Shown here piece after piece: positions 28,701-38,169 of a DNA stretch of 64,000 nt. The notes below the pieces were generated by a model that was not told the DNA's origin, ran no database searches, and was given only the letters and a program-made list of their open reading frames with translations. How positions within the stretch are numbered: the stretch's first letter is position 1; the number at the start of each line of letters is the position of its first letter. Source of the DNA: Candidatus Jettenia sp. AMX2 (GTDB lineage Bacteria; Planctomycetota; Brocadiia; Brocadiales; Brocadiaceae); assembly GCA_030583665.1 (NCBI GenBank), contig CP129469.1:2533043-2597042 (forward strand). The letters run 5' to 3'. A program made the translations under genes and the position numbers.

Positions 28701-31700
28701 CGTTATCATGCCCGAAGGAAACCGTGAGTTCTCTACCGACCTCGATAGTTCAATCGTTCCGTCTTGGATCTTCTATGTGCGTCGGGAAAAAGACGGAACC
28801 CGTTATTTTTATAATTGCCATGGCCTTCTCACCCGCATTTTGGATCGGAATATGTTTCGTGAGCTTCAATTCGGATATGACGGACCATACAATCCCCTTA
28901 CACTCACGCAGACCTTGAGTGCCATAAAAATTGTTCATACCGGTATGCTCATCAAATTGGAATATGAGCTGCTTTCTGAAAAAGAACCTCCGCGGCTGAA
29001 AGGGCTGGTCGTCCGAAGCTATCGCGGATTGAAAAAATTCATCGGGTACGCATACGACGAACAGGGGAGATTGCACGAAGTGACGCTTCCGGGAAGTACG
29101 GAACAGAATCCGGTCATGCTCAGGTACCATTACCGTGACGAAAACCTGCTCACCGAAATCACCGCACCACGGGAAGTTGCCCGCAATGGGGTACCCTTCC
29201 TGAAAAATGATTACTCCAGTGGTCGTGTCGTTCTGCAAACGTGGGGAGTGCCTCCTGAAGATGGCGGGACGTATACATTCAAATATGAGGGTCTATCCGT
29301 TGAAGTTAAGGATCCGAGGAAAAACACGACGGTCTATACATTAAAATCGGTAAATGAAAATATCGTTACGGAACGAATCACTGAAATAGGAACTGAGGAA
29401 GGTAAATCATGGACGACGTCATTCGATTACTACCCTTTCCTTCTCTGGCGCCGCATCGAATTCCCAAAGGGTAATGTTTTGGAATATGAAAGGGATAAAG
29501 AGAATGATTTCATTACACTCGATGGTGAACCTTACAACAGATTAAATCAGGGTAATATCCGTTCCATTGCGCGAATCGGTAAAAACGGGAACAAACTCGA
29601 ACAGTTAACTTACACTTATGAGTCATATTTCAATGAAGTGGAAACGGTCACTGACGGACGCCGGTATACGACGACCTACAAATATGAACCAGGCTTCAAA
29701 CGCCCAGAAGCTTACCGGAACGGCCGGGCCGTCAGGGTCATCTATCCAGATTTGACTACCGCCGGGGGCACGGTTCACAAAGATATCCACGAGATCATTG
29801 AATGGACTCCCTTCGGACCTCTCAGGATCACCGATGTTGGAAAACATGAAACCAATTTCATTTACGCAAGCACACCGGAAGGTCTCTTTTCCATCACCCG
29901 GCAGCATCCCGATTTGACAACCCGGACCACAACCTTTGACGAATGGTGGAACGTGCGAACTATCAAAGACGAGCGTAATATTGTGACAAAATTTGAATAT
30001 GACGGACGCGACCGCCCCACCGATCATTATGATGATACTGATGGTTTCAATATCCACACTTCCTATAAATATGACGAAAACGACAATGTTATACGGGTGG
30101 AGCGTGAATGGAAAGATATGTTCGACAGCAGCGCCCATCCCGCGCTTTCACGGCTTCCCCAGCAACCAAAAAAACATATTCGCACTTACGACTATTATGT
30201 CCGGGGTATGCTGAAGTCAGAGACCGTAGAGTTGGATGACACTACGACTCTTACAACCTCCTTTTACTATGACGGCTACGGCAATCTGCGAAGAATCGAA
30301 TCCCCTTTGACCGGCGTCACCCAACGGTTTTTCAACGAGCGCAATCAACTCTCGCGGATCAGCAGTGGCTCCCAATCAGATGTGCTGGTCAGTGAAAAAT
30401 TGGACTATGATGACAACGGTAATTTGGAAAAGCACATCGATGGAAGAAATAGCATCACCACCTACCTTTATGATGAATTTGACCGATTTGAAGGGTTTAT
30501 CGATGCCGCAGGCAATAAAGTCGAACATATATTGGATGATGCCGATAACATCAAGAGGGCAAGAGTCTTGGGCCACCCCGGAGGGCCGACACCTTCTGCG
30601 GACAATAACCCGAAGATCCTCTTAAGCGATGTCGAATTCGAGATTGACGAGCATAATCAGGTGCATACCCGGCATGAACACGTTTTGGAAATCAAAAACG
30701 GAGAGAGCGTCAAGACCGGCACACTGTCTACCCGTTATATATACGACAGGGAGGGGCTACTCGACATCATTGTCGATCCTTACGGTCACAAGACAGATCA
30801 TGATTATGACAAGCGGCGCCGGTTGACGAAGGTCACTGATGCAACCGGAAATTACACCAGGTGGGTTCTCGATAGAAACGGAAATATCGAGGAACTTCAT
30901 GAGCATGAGGCAGCTCAGGAAGGCGCGTCGGAACCCTCCCGGACCTATGTTACCAAGTGGGCATACAACAGCCTGAACGATCAAATCGCCGAAACAGACC
31001 CGCTGAATCGGGCTACCCGCTTCTTCAGGGACAGTCTCGGCAATCTCAGGGCTCAGATCAGAAAGCGTGGAACTGCCAACGGCTTCCCCGCCCTCTATGG
31101 CTGGGATGCATTACACCGGAAAAAAGAGGTGCGGGTCGAATGGGTACGCGATGAAAAAGAGGGCGAGGGACGGAGACCACGGTGGAACGATCTGGTAACC
31201 ATATATAATTATGATTTGACAAACGGCACCCTTTTACTCACCGTCGCGGAAAAACTGGAGGATTGGCAAAACGGCGGTAATGATGACGATTTTTTCCGCA
31301 CAACCGAGCTTCATCACGATGCATTGGGACGGCTCATCAAGACTGTTCGCCCTGACGGAACGATCTTTGAAGTCATGGAGTACTACCCCGACGGTCATCC
31401 TTTGCGCACAAAAGACGCCAATGAGACAAAAGTCACCAACACATACGATGTCCTCAACCGCCTGGTCAAGCGCACGATCGAACCGGGTGAGGGCATCGAA
31501 GGCGTTACGGTGGAACACTATGAATATGACGGGCTGGGACGAATAACCGCGGCCGGCGGTGACGGGTACGCGGATTTCAGCTACGACTCCCTTGGGCGCG
31601 TATTGAGCGAACAGCAGGCATTGCGGGCCAGAGTTGACGAGGAAGATGATGGACGGCTCAAACCAACGGTTGTCCTCCATGCCGGAAGGACGATCACACC

Positions 31701-34095
31701 CCGGGAACCGAAAGTGGTCACAACGACATACAAAGATACCGCCCCCATGACGGTAACACACACCTATCCTGCCGATCGGTTTCAAGTTGAGAAAGAGTAC
31801 GACCCTTTGGAACGGGTACGTTCAATTGTCCTCCGTTCCAATGGTGAGGAACGGGACCGTATAGATTACCGTTACATCGGGAAAACCCGCGTAAGCACAC
31901 GGGCTTATAACAACAACACAAAAACCCGCTATTTTTATTCCGATGATCGCCTTTTAAAGAGCGTCGCCCACTTCAGCCCCCAGGGAAGAAAGCTCCCCCG
32001 CGGACTGGAACCGCCCTTGAGCCCCGAAGAAATGAAAGTTGTCTGGGATGCTGTCCGCGATCTTCCGCGAGGCGAAGATCCTATATTTTCAACGAGTGAA
32101 CCGCTTCTTGCCGCCTATTTTGCACTTCGCGACGAGGAAGGGAATGTTTTCCTTCAGGATCACATCCATCCTCTACCCCAAACCAGACCCGGTACGGATC
32201 ATTGGCACGGGGAAAGAAGAATTTTCGGGTATGACAGTTTAAATCAGCTTCAAATCCAGAAACATTTCATCTCCCTGTATCGAAGAGAAATGGCCGGAGG
32301 CTCGCCTCTTTCGGAAACATCGGCCCAATACCATCAATACCTTCCAACGGGAGCTCGAATGATCACCGAGAGTGTCGAACATTACGATCCCCCGGCGGGT
32401 TTGGGAGGAAACGTGAAGCGCCGTGAACTCACCATCGCTCGCACGCCTGTCGGTAAGGATGTCCGGTACGACCCGATCAGGGTGGATCGGATAGACAGTC
32501 TGACGGATATGATTCCACCGACAGAAGAGCGGTTTTCCGAATCGTTCGGCTACAAATTCGACAAAGCAGGAAACCTGACTAGCGATACATTGAACAACAT
32601 CGAGTATCGTTACGATTACCGGGGAAGGCTGGTGTCGGTGAACTACACTGATGACGGCACAAGTGTACACTACCGGTATGATCCATTCGACCGTCTGATA
32701 TTACGGGACATCGAACTCAGACCCGGAAGTAAGCCTAGAACAATCCGGACATGGCTTATTTACAGCGGTGAGACCTGCATCGAGGAGTTTCCATTTGACG
32801 GCGATGCGGCACCTCTCGGAAAGGGCCGGACCCGATATGTCTGGGGCGGCGACCCCGACGAGCTTGTATGGATAAGTCGTGTGCGGGACGTTTCGGCAGA
32901 TACTGAACCAATAGAGGGAAACTATTTTGTTCATGAAGATTTGAATGGCTCATGGCAGTTTTTCACAACTCCCCGGTCGATAGAAAAGGCCGGTATGATT
33001 GAAATTCGGGATTGGCGGTGGAAAAGGCAGGCCCCAAGCATCGGAAGCCATACGATCCTGCCGCTGCCGGTTGTCGGCACCCGCTATGAGGCCTATTTCG
33101 AAGGGAATCTTCTTGGGGGCCGCCCTCTGTTCGATTTCGAAAAGCCCGTCAACTTCTCATCTCGGCACATGGAGCAGTTCAGGGCGGAACTCACTCGTAG
33201 AAGGTGGGAAATGGATTCGTGGGTACTGACCAGGATACTCGCTCCCTTCGGAGGACCCTTATCTGCAGGAATTGAAGGGCTGGGGTGGGCTGCCAGGCTG
33301 GGATTGATAGCAACGGGGAATATATCCCCGGAGTGGGATGACAGGCTTGAAAAAGCGCTTTTTATTGCTGATGTATCTGCCGGCATCGGTTCTCTGGCTT
33401 TTGCTATTGCACGCCCCGATAAATGGACGCGTATGGCTGCCTCAGTTGGAGGAAGCCCTGAAAAATGGCTCAGAACTCGATGGATGCGGAGCCTTGTCTA
33501 TCAGCGTGTGCTGGACCGGAGTATCGAACTGCGCCGGTTTGTAGCGACCGGGTTCCCGGGCCGTGCCGGAGGACATATTACCTTTGGCACTGCAGGTCGC
33601 ATCGGGAAGGAAGGTGTTCAGCGGTATGTCTCGGTGAATGTTGGGATCAGAGGTATTCCGTGGTGGGAATATGCCGAGCGGGGTATCGTCAGGAAAAATG
33701 AAATCCTCGTACTTACCCTGGGTCGTGCTGCGGGCGGGGGATCGGTGCATGCCGAGGCATCGCTGTTACGGCACCTTGTCCATGAAGGCGGATACCTCGT
33801 AGTCGGAGCTAGCCGGCATATCTGTCCCGAATGTGCCGCCCGATTATTTCAACATAATATACAAAGCGCCGTTCCGTTCCGGCTACTCGGAACAGATCCT
33901 AATCCCAGGATGCTCAAATCAGGTAAAATAAGGTATTCAGGAATGGTGCGTTTTCTGCACGTTTTGACCGGTGCCGATGAGGCAGCGATTAGCGGACTGG
34001 GACGAGCTGGACTGGAAGACTTGCGAAATTATTTCTTTCCTAAATATCCGCGCAGAGCCGGCCCCGGGTTCGGTAAACCCTTTCCAGGCAGATAG
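25759..34095 (+). CDS. Giant RHS/YD-repeat protein with C-terminal deaminase-like toxin domain
   Basis: 2778 residues. A hydrophobic N-terminus (about 18-42) suggests export or anchoring. Residues 45-790 form a charged, coiled-coil-rich region made of two divergent copies of one module (YRNYLEKWEL at 200, YRDYLEKWNL at 614). From about 840 an RHS opening (GSFVHRTSDLTLHSR...FERTYRS) leads into many YD repeats up to about 2310, which in RHS proteins build a hollow shell around the toxin. After a hydrophobic linker (2500-2550), the tail has HAE (2664-2666) and CPEC (2689-2692), the zinc motif of the cytidine-deaminase fold used by nucleic-acid deaminase toxins. No PAAR, VgrG or immunity gene is adjacent. 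Base composition is visibly richer in G+C than neighbours, suggesting acquisition. Confidence 0.87.
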   Translation: MKRKKQRSAVLLEKMLIRFFCACLTLFLFLWFFFCCHAPLVAEANKAALSDPFSVDGLYLTRDRLQAVYNNVQERLAEVSQEKDRLVALYERLRIDAEELEAELDIRPDTTSPTRFLPLEPPSKLEPAVAIPPNIIHTTEFWSLEQSYQNAKDESKSARSRSFFTQTTGLQAWGMLLRAPEASYRYEIALAKARATIIAYRNYLEKWELAKTYLFDAMEIVRSFPDDENKEMARERRIRIEDLRGRYATKERQIDLRDYAEWQDTVLTLESKRNPVIDELETVFETLAKHYPWTSTQWKLDDTETPSAPITPERPRLMLPRLPSSPPWVDLAPLGLRQINDTLYAARKFRAFLQEPAWETFASESVDTRLSELNFWDGEIPPVTFRSGWSGPEGLVPRFRGEPVRYHAAVSTLLQLEDFKDVRISILHPPYVVCGVAYYLPEPEADEKIETDTRRAEGTPDLAQLRDRSESAFRLVTDRIETHQRELETSLQLEQRLRETYKKYGEQARLMQNELQQIPDLAILEPYPPTFDRSPFDLHNMSMLEQQRQLATDMFQALASTFDHLLNPGFSSDALKRAGRWAERHALDFLYAAPVLLIDGHLLMTQRLLDVLDYRDYLEKWNLHREFIERARALHLQRASRNGRSGLNEREQLHNEYGEKEKLLHAASRDAWEEIVTARTASLNELFRQVEQLLQGIPPKSWDDRPWLYKLPVSNLNWPQGLDFKRINDRFDETRSDWVNLTSLHLYLFFRHPLDFGVLRSEAEISAPALPTFEESEPDPGKSEPSLIPPPAPHEVPGHPFVIISRDTPRPENPRMVVLPRTRDPFGKFSEHQEAPENAPFAGIGVHLADGSFVHRTSDLTLHSRDDEDFDFERTYRSNIKYQGTLGPNWDFKYNQRIVEVEDILIPIKDAPLTCGQEFPRDDGTGQGNDLRFFDGNGRLFLYTFKKAEQKNIVLWGVWKGDALVSTYNSPAGRFDELLRIVIMPEGNREFSTDLDSSIVPSWIFYVRREKDGTRYFYNCHGLLTRILDRNMFRELQFGYDGPYNPLTLTQTLSAIKIVHTGMLIKLEYELLSEKEPPRLKGLVVRSYRGLKKFIGYAYDEQGRLHEVTLPGSTEQNPVMLRYHYRDENLLTEITAPREVARNGVPFLKNDYSSGRVVLQTWGVPPEDGGTYTFKYEGLSVEVKDPRKNTTVYTLKSVNENIVTERITEIGTEEGKSWTTSFDYYPFLLWRRIEFPKGNVLEYERDKENDFITLDGEPYNRLNQGNIRSIARIGKNGNKLEQLTYTYESYFNEVETVTDGRRYTTTYKYEPGFKRPEAYRNGRAVRVIYPDLTTAGGTVHKDIHEIIEWTPFGPLRITDVGKHETNFIYASTPEGLFSITRQHPDLTTRTTTFDEWWNVRTIKDERNIVTKFEYDGRDRPTDHYDDTDGFNIHTSYKYDENDNVIRVEREWKDMFDSSAHPALSRLPQQPKKHIRTYDYYVRGMLKSETVELDDTTTLTTSFYYDGYGNLRRIESPLTGVTQRFFNERNQLSRISSGSQSDVLVSEKLDYDDNGNLEKHIDGRNSITTYLYDEFDRFEGFIDAAGNKVEHILDDADNIKRARVLGHPGGPTPSADNNPKILLSDVEFEIDEHNQVHTRHEHVLEIKNGESVKTGTLSTRYIYDREGLLDIIVDPYGHKTDHDYDKRRRLTKVTDATGNYTRWVLDRNGNIEELHEHEAAQEGASEPSRTYVTKWAYNSLNDQIAETDPLNRATRFFRDSLGNLRAQIRKRGTANGFPALYGWDALHRKKEVRVEWVRDEKEGEGRRPRWNDLVTIYNYDLTNGTLLLTVAEKLEDWQNGGNDDDFFRTTELHHDALGRLIKTVRPDGTIFEVMEYYPDGHPLRTKDANETKVTNTYDVLNRLVKRTIEPGEGIEGVTVEHYEYDGLGRITAAGGDGYADFSYDSLGRVLSEQQALRARVDEEDDGRLKPTVVLHAGRTITPREPKVVTTTYKDTAPMTVTHTYPADRFQVEKEYDPLERVRSIVLRSNGEERDRIDYRYIGKTRVSTRAYNNNTKTRYFYSDDRLLKSVAHFSPQGRKLPRGLEPPLSPEEMKVVWDAVRDLPRGEDPIFSTSEPLLAAYFALRDEEGNVFLQDHIHPLPQTRPGTDHWHGERRIFGYDSLNQLQIQKHFISLYRREMAGGSPLSETSAQYHQYLPTGARMITESVEHYDPPAGLGGNVKRRELTIARTPVGKDVRYDPIRVDRIDSLTDMIPPTEERFSESFGYKFDKAGNLTSDTLNNIEYRYDYRGRLVSVNYTDDGTSVHYRYDPFDRLILRDIELRPGSKPRTIRTWLIYSGETCIEEFPFDGDAAPLGKGRTRYVWGGDPDELVWISRVRDVSADTEPIEGNYFVHEDLNGSWQFFTTPRSIEKAGMIEIRDWRWKRQAPSIGSHTILPLPVVGTRYEAYFEGNLLGGRPLFDFEKPVNFSSRHMEQFRAELTRRRWEMDSWVLTRILAPFGGPLSAGIEGLGWAARLGLIATGNISPEWDDRLEKALFIADVSAGIGSLAFAIARPDKWTRMAASVGGSPEKWLRTRWMRSLVYQRVLDRSIELRRFVATGFPGRAGGHITFGTAGRIGKEGVQRYVSVNVGIRGIPWWEYAERGIVRKNEILVLTLGRAAGGGSVHAEASLLRHLVHEGGYLVVGASRHICPECAARLFQHNIQSAVPFRLLGTDPNPRMLKSGKIRYSGMVRFLHVLTGADEAAISGLGRAGLEDLRNYFFPKYPRRAGPGFGKPFPGR

Positions 34096-34395
34096 TTCCC
34101 GAACGGAGTAGAAGTAAAATCAACGCTTACAAGTATACTTCTGTGAAGGAGATTAAAAGGTATAGATTTAATGTCACATTTGGTATACTCACCAAGGGTG
34201 TTGAAGCTTTTATTGGTGCAAGGGACGCACCCTACTACTACGTTCAGGTTTTAACACCACGAAGATGAAGATTACGAAGAATAATTTATAAAACAAATCT
34301 TTTGATTTTGTTTATTTTAATATTTTTTCCCAAATATTCATATACATCATAACATATAAGGGTGGACTCTACTCACCAAAAAAGACTATTTCTGT

Positions 34396-34465
34396 CATTG
34401 CAAGAAGCGAAGCGACGAAGTAATCTCTGCCTTTGGGATTGCTTCGGAAAAGACCCTCGCAATGA
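34396..34465. repeat. CATTGCAAG...GAAGTAATC repeat copy
   Basis: GTCATTGCAAGAAGCGAAG followed by GATTGCTTCGGAAAAGACC and CTCGCAATGACC, a copy of the family at 20520-20695. A TGGCAGACAGTGCCTGCC copy of the GGCAGG family follows at 34482-34505. Apart from these, 34096-34640 shows only a 27-codon frame at 34169, too short and compositionally poor to be called. Confidence 0.7.
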
Positions 34466-34640
34466 CCGGTGGAACAGGTAATTGGCAGACAGTGCCTGCC
34501 TTACATAAAAAAACATGTTTTAAACGAAGAACGCAAAGCTAACGAAGAGAAAGATTAGAAACCGAATCTATAAAATCCTGTCCTTTTTCGTGTCCTTCAT
34601 AAACTTCGTACTACAATCCATCAACTTCATGTTTTTTGTG

Positions 34641-34940
34641 CTCGTTTTTCAAAATGCATAAGCTTGATAAATTCCCCTCCCTCGATGGGAGGGGTTAGGG
34701 GAGGGTGGGTCAATCAATCAATGCTTTTCTTATGACTTCCCATACTCCCTGGGTATTCTTCAAAACTTCATTATCGGTGGGTCGTTTTCTGAGAATTTTT
34801 GCTCTATGCCGTAGTTCTTATTCACCCTCATCTGGCCTCCCCCATCAAGCCTGCCTGTGCGTCACCGCACGCAGACAGGGGGGAGGAAATTTTAGTATTT
34901 CTAATTTGGTTGCGTCCAAAGGCCGCGCCAGGACCTTCGT
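34641..34940. repeat. Long inverted repeat, arm A (partner 50813-51075)
   Basis: Reads as the reverse complement of 50813-51075 through several landmarks: CTCCCTCGATGGGAGGGG, CAATGCTTTTCTTATGACTT, CCTGGGTATTCTTC, CGGTGGGTCGTTTTCTGAG, GGGGAGGAAATTTTAGTATT and GGCCGCGCCA. An extra 30 bases (a CCTGCCTGTGCG/CGCAGACAGG hairpin, near 34850-34880) are unique to this arm. Its outer end (34641-34672) matches 52729-52762 instead. Confidence 0.8.
34710..34817 (-). pseudogene. Relic of a DUF559-type endonuclease gene, copy A
   Basis: Minus-strand codons read ELRHRAKILRKRPTD followed by NEVLKNTQGVWEVIRKALID. The first part resembles the N-terminus of DUF559 (Vsr-like) proteins and the second their C-terminal tail, so the catalytic core is missing. 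A stop codon directly precedes the relic and no start is available. The identification rests on remembered family sequence. Confidence 0.4.
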
Positions 34941-35079
34941 GGTTAAATCTTTTTGGTTGTGGTTACGCCACGCTAGGCGCTTCGTGGTAAAAACTATTAG
35001 AAGAACCGGGAAGATATTACATCAATCATTAATATCCGGCAGACCGGTATATCACCATAAAACTTGCTATGCTGCCGCT

Positions 35080-38000
35080 TCATGTCTTCTCAATCTTACG
35101 TTTCCTGCCAAAAGGCATATAGTGCCATATCCTGTCATGTAACTGGTCAACCAGCGTATATACTACCGGAATAACAACAAGCGTCAGCAGCGTGGCTACC
35201 AAAAGACCAAACACAACCGCCACACCCATCGGCATCCTCACCTCGCCGCCAACACCAAACCCAAACGCTATCGGACTTATTCCGAGTACCGTAGACATGG
35301 TCGTCATCATCACCGGACGGAATCTGATCCCGGCTGCTGATTGTACAGCCTCAAAAAGCCCCTGACCACGCACCCGCAGCACGTTGCTGTAGTCAACCAG
35401 AAGAATCGCATTCTTGGTAGCCATCCCCATCAGCATAATAAGACCGATAAACGCCTCTATTCCAAACGGCATACGAAAGATCCAGAGCGCCCCGAATGCC
35501 CCGGCCAGCGTAAGCGGCAATGAAAGCAGTATCGTAAACGGATGCAGAAAAGACTCAAACTGCGCCGCGAGTACCAGAAAAATAAACACAACAGCAAACA
35601 CTATCGCAATCTTTAAATAGTAAAACGCCTCCTCAAATTCTTTCGCCTGGCCAGTAAAGGTATACGTAACATCAGCGGGCAACAGCTCAGGAAGCTTCGC
35701 CCTTAGCAGTGCAAGGGAATCGCCCAGTGCAGCACCGGGCGGATTAGAAGCCGATATTGTTGCTGCCCGCAGCCGTTCATAACGATTTATCTCACTTGGT
35801 CCAATCGCTTCCATTATCTCTATAAGATTATCCAGAGAAACAAGCTGTTCGTCCGCCGTTCTGACATAAATGTCCCTCACTCCATCCGGCACCATTCTCC
35901 CCCGATGGGTAATCTCCGTAATGATATCATAAAGGCGAAACTCCCTCTCAATTTTAGATATCTCCGTTTCAGAGAGCAAAAAACGCAAGGTATTTGATAT
36001 ATCAGCCACATATATACCCATCTGCGAAGCCTTATCACGGTCGATCCTTATCGTAACCTGAGGCCTGTTCATACGAAGATTAGACCTGATACCGATAAAC
36101 TCAGGCTGCCTGGCCATCCAGCCCATTACCTCTTCCTGAACAGAAGCCAGCTTTTCAAGATCCGGGTGCTGAAGTACCAGTTGAATGGGTTCCTGTACAC
36201 CAACCGGTCCTGCTGCACCTTCTATAACGAACGCACGGCCTGCAGGAATTTCCCTCAGCCGGCTTCGTAATTCAGAAACAACCTCGCTTTGGCTACGGTC
36301 ACGCTCCCCATGGGGTTTAAGGCGGACAAAAGAAATGCCACGGCTGACCCTGCCGGGACCTGCCCCTCTTGCCGCAAGGCCCACCGCCAGAAAGTAGTAA
36401 TCAACCTCAGGTGTCTTATCAAGAACATGCTCTATCTGCTTTGCAAACGCATCTGTCTCCGGGAGCGTAGCACCCTCCGGTGTTTCAAATGAGATAACAA
36501 ACTGACCGGTGTCCGCTACCGGCGCGAATTCGGTCGATAACCGTGTGAACAGAAACAACCCCAGAAAAAATGCTCCAAGACCCAGCAGCACCGTCAGAAA
36601 ACGATGGCGAAAACCAGACGCCAGAATCATCGAGTAAGCACTTTCTATCCACCGGAAAATCAGCTCAGACCACTGAAATATCCTGCTACGCTTTTCAGGA
36701 ACCTTAAGCACCAGAGAGCTGATCATCGGACTCAGGGTAAGTGCCGTAAATGTTGATGCGCACACCGTAACCACAACCGTCAGCCCGAACTCAAAAAAGT
36801 ACTGTCCGATAATACCGCCGGTAAAAGCTACCGGTATAAATACCGCGGCAAGTGACAGTGTATTGGCAATCGTCGGAAAGGCAACTTCCGCAGTGCCAAC
36901 CATGGCAGCCAGCTTTGCCTCTTCCCCGTGTTCCACCTGCCGGTAACAGCTCTCAACAACAACAATCGCATCATCGACAACGATTCCAATAGCCAATATC
37001 AACCCCAGCATTGTAAGCGTATTTACGCTGAAACCAAAAACGTACATCGTAGCAAGGCCTGCCAGCAGTGAAGTTGGTATCGCAAGGCCCGTTATTGTTG
37101 TACTCCAGGCGTTTCGAAGCAGCAGCATTACCACAATAACAACTATTACAGCAGCCATTAAAATAGTAATGATAAGATCACGGATATTCGCTACGATAAA
37201 CTCCGATTCATCCGTCGCAATAGCATACGTAAGCCCGGGCGGAAAATTCTCTTCCAACGCTGCCATACGCAGTCTGACCTCACGGGCCAATTCAACAATA
37301 TGAGCATCTGCATGGCGCACAACACCAAGCCCGACCGTCGGCTCTCCCCTGAACCGCGCAAACTGGCGTTTGTTTTCAACAGAATCCTCTACCTGCGCAA
37401 CATGGGAAATACGCACCGGCGAGTCACCCCTGTCAATAATTACCAGATTTTTCAGTTCTTCCGTCTCCCTTATTCTGCCGTGAACCTTCACCAGAAACTC
37501 GCGCCTGACGCCTTCTATCCTTCCTCCCGGTATATCTATACTATTAGCCCGAACTGTATTGACAACATCCTGAATAGTCAGGTAATGAGCTGCCAGTTTT
37601 TCGGGATCAACGATAATCCGCATCGCGTAACGCTGCTCGCCGCCGATAATAACGCGTCCCACCCCCCTGAGAGATTCCAACTGCTCCTTAAGATATTCTG
37701 CGTAGCCAGACATGCTAAGCGTATTCCAACGGTGGTCACCCTGAAGCGTAAGCCACATAATAGGAAATACGTCAGGGTCCACCTTGACTACGATTGGCTC
37801 TTCGGCTTCACTGGCTATTCGCCGGCGGGCCCTGCTTACAGCATCCCGAACATCCTGGGCCGCCAGATCTATATTACGCCAAAGCTCAAACTCAGCCGTC
37901 ACAATGCCAACCTGTTCACGTGCCACAGAACGGAGTGTACGGAGCCCCTCCACGGTGCCGATCTCCTCTTCAAGCGGCACAAGTATCTCTGTCTCGATAA

Positions 38001-38169
38001 CTTCGGGATCCGCCCCGATAAGCACCACACTCACACTTACCACAGGGATATCCACATCAGGATATTCACGCACCGGCATCTGGTAATAACCATAAAAACC
38101 GAATATCGCTATTACCAGAAACATTACCACCGTAAAAACCGGTCTGCGAATACAAAAATTCCATATCAT
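35080..38169 (-). CDS. RND multidrug efflux transporter, inner-membrane pump (HAE-1 family)
   Basis: 1029 residues, full length for an AcrB-type pump. It has twelve expected membrane helices and two large periplasmic loops. The proton-relay acidic pair lies in GLILAIGIVVDDAIVVVESC (TM4) and the partner Lys in MATKNAILLVDYSN (TM10). The opening MIWNFCIRRPVFTVVMFLVI and PVREYPDVDIPVVSVSV is typical. It exports hydrophobic compounds as a trimer, driven by protons, with the adaptor encoded just upstream (4-base ATGA overlap). No outer-membrane TolC-type gene is adjacent, so the channel must be encoded elsewhere. Substrates cannot be told from sequence. Confidence 0.96.
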   Translation of the reverse strand: MIWNFCIRRPVFTVVMFLVIAIFGFYGYYQMPVREYPDVDIPVVSVSVVLIGADPEVIETEILVPLEEEIGTVEGLRTLRSVAREQVGIVTAEFELWRNIDLAAQDVRDAVSRARRRIASEAEEPIVVKVDPDVFPIMWLTLQGDHRWNTLSMSGYAEYLKEQLESLRGVGRVIIGGEQRYAMRIIVDPEKLAAHYLTIQDVVNTVRANSIDIPGGRIEGVRREFLVKVHGRIRETEELKNLVIIDRGDSPVRISHVAQVEDSVENKRQFARFRGEPTVGLGVVRHADAHIVELAREVRLRMAALEENFPPGLTYAIATDESEFIVANIRDLIITILMAAVIVVIVVMLLLRNAWSTTITGLAIPTSLLAGLATMYVFGFSVNTLTMLGLILAIGIVVDDAIVVVESCYRQVEHGEEAKLAAMVGTAEVAFPTIANTLSLAAVFIPVAFTGGIIGQYFFEFGLTVVVTVCASTFTALTLSPMISSLVLKVPEKRSRIFQWSELIFRWIESAYSMILASGFRHRFLTVLLGLGAFFLGLFLFTRLSTEFAPVADTGQFVISFETPEGATLPETDAFAKQIEHVLDKTPEVDYYFLAVGLAARGAGPGRVSRGISFVRLKPHGERDRSQSEVVSELRSRLREIPAGRAFVIEGAAGPVGVQEPIQLVLQHPDLEKLASVQEEVMGWMARQPEFIGIRSNLRMNRPQVTIRIDRDKASQMGIYVADISNTLRFLLSETEISKIEREFRLYDIITEITHRGRMVPDGVRDIYVRTADEQLVSLDNLIEIMEAIGPSEINRYERLRAATISASNPPGAALGDSLALLRAKLPELLPADVTYTFTGQAKEFEEAFYYLKIAIVFAVVFIFLVLAAQFESFLHPFTILLSLPLTLAGAFGALWIFRMPFGIEAFIGLIMLMGMATKNAILLVDYSNVLRVRGQGLFEAVQSAAGIRFRPVMMTTMSTVLGISPIAFGFGVGGEVRMPMGVAVVFGLLVATLLTLVVIPVVYTLVDQLHDRIWHYMPFGRKRKIEKT

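Noticed and set aside
34705-35142. 145-codon open frame on the + strand after the RHS gene, a possible immunity gene
   Set aside because: It is mostly the reverse face of the long inverted repeat (the same peptide appears opposite 50797-50997) and runs into the end of the RND gene; no ribosome-binding site.
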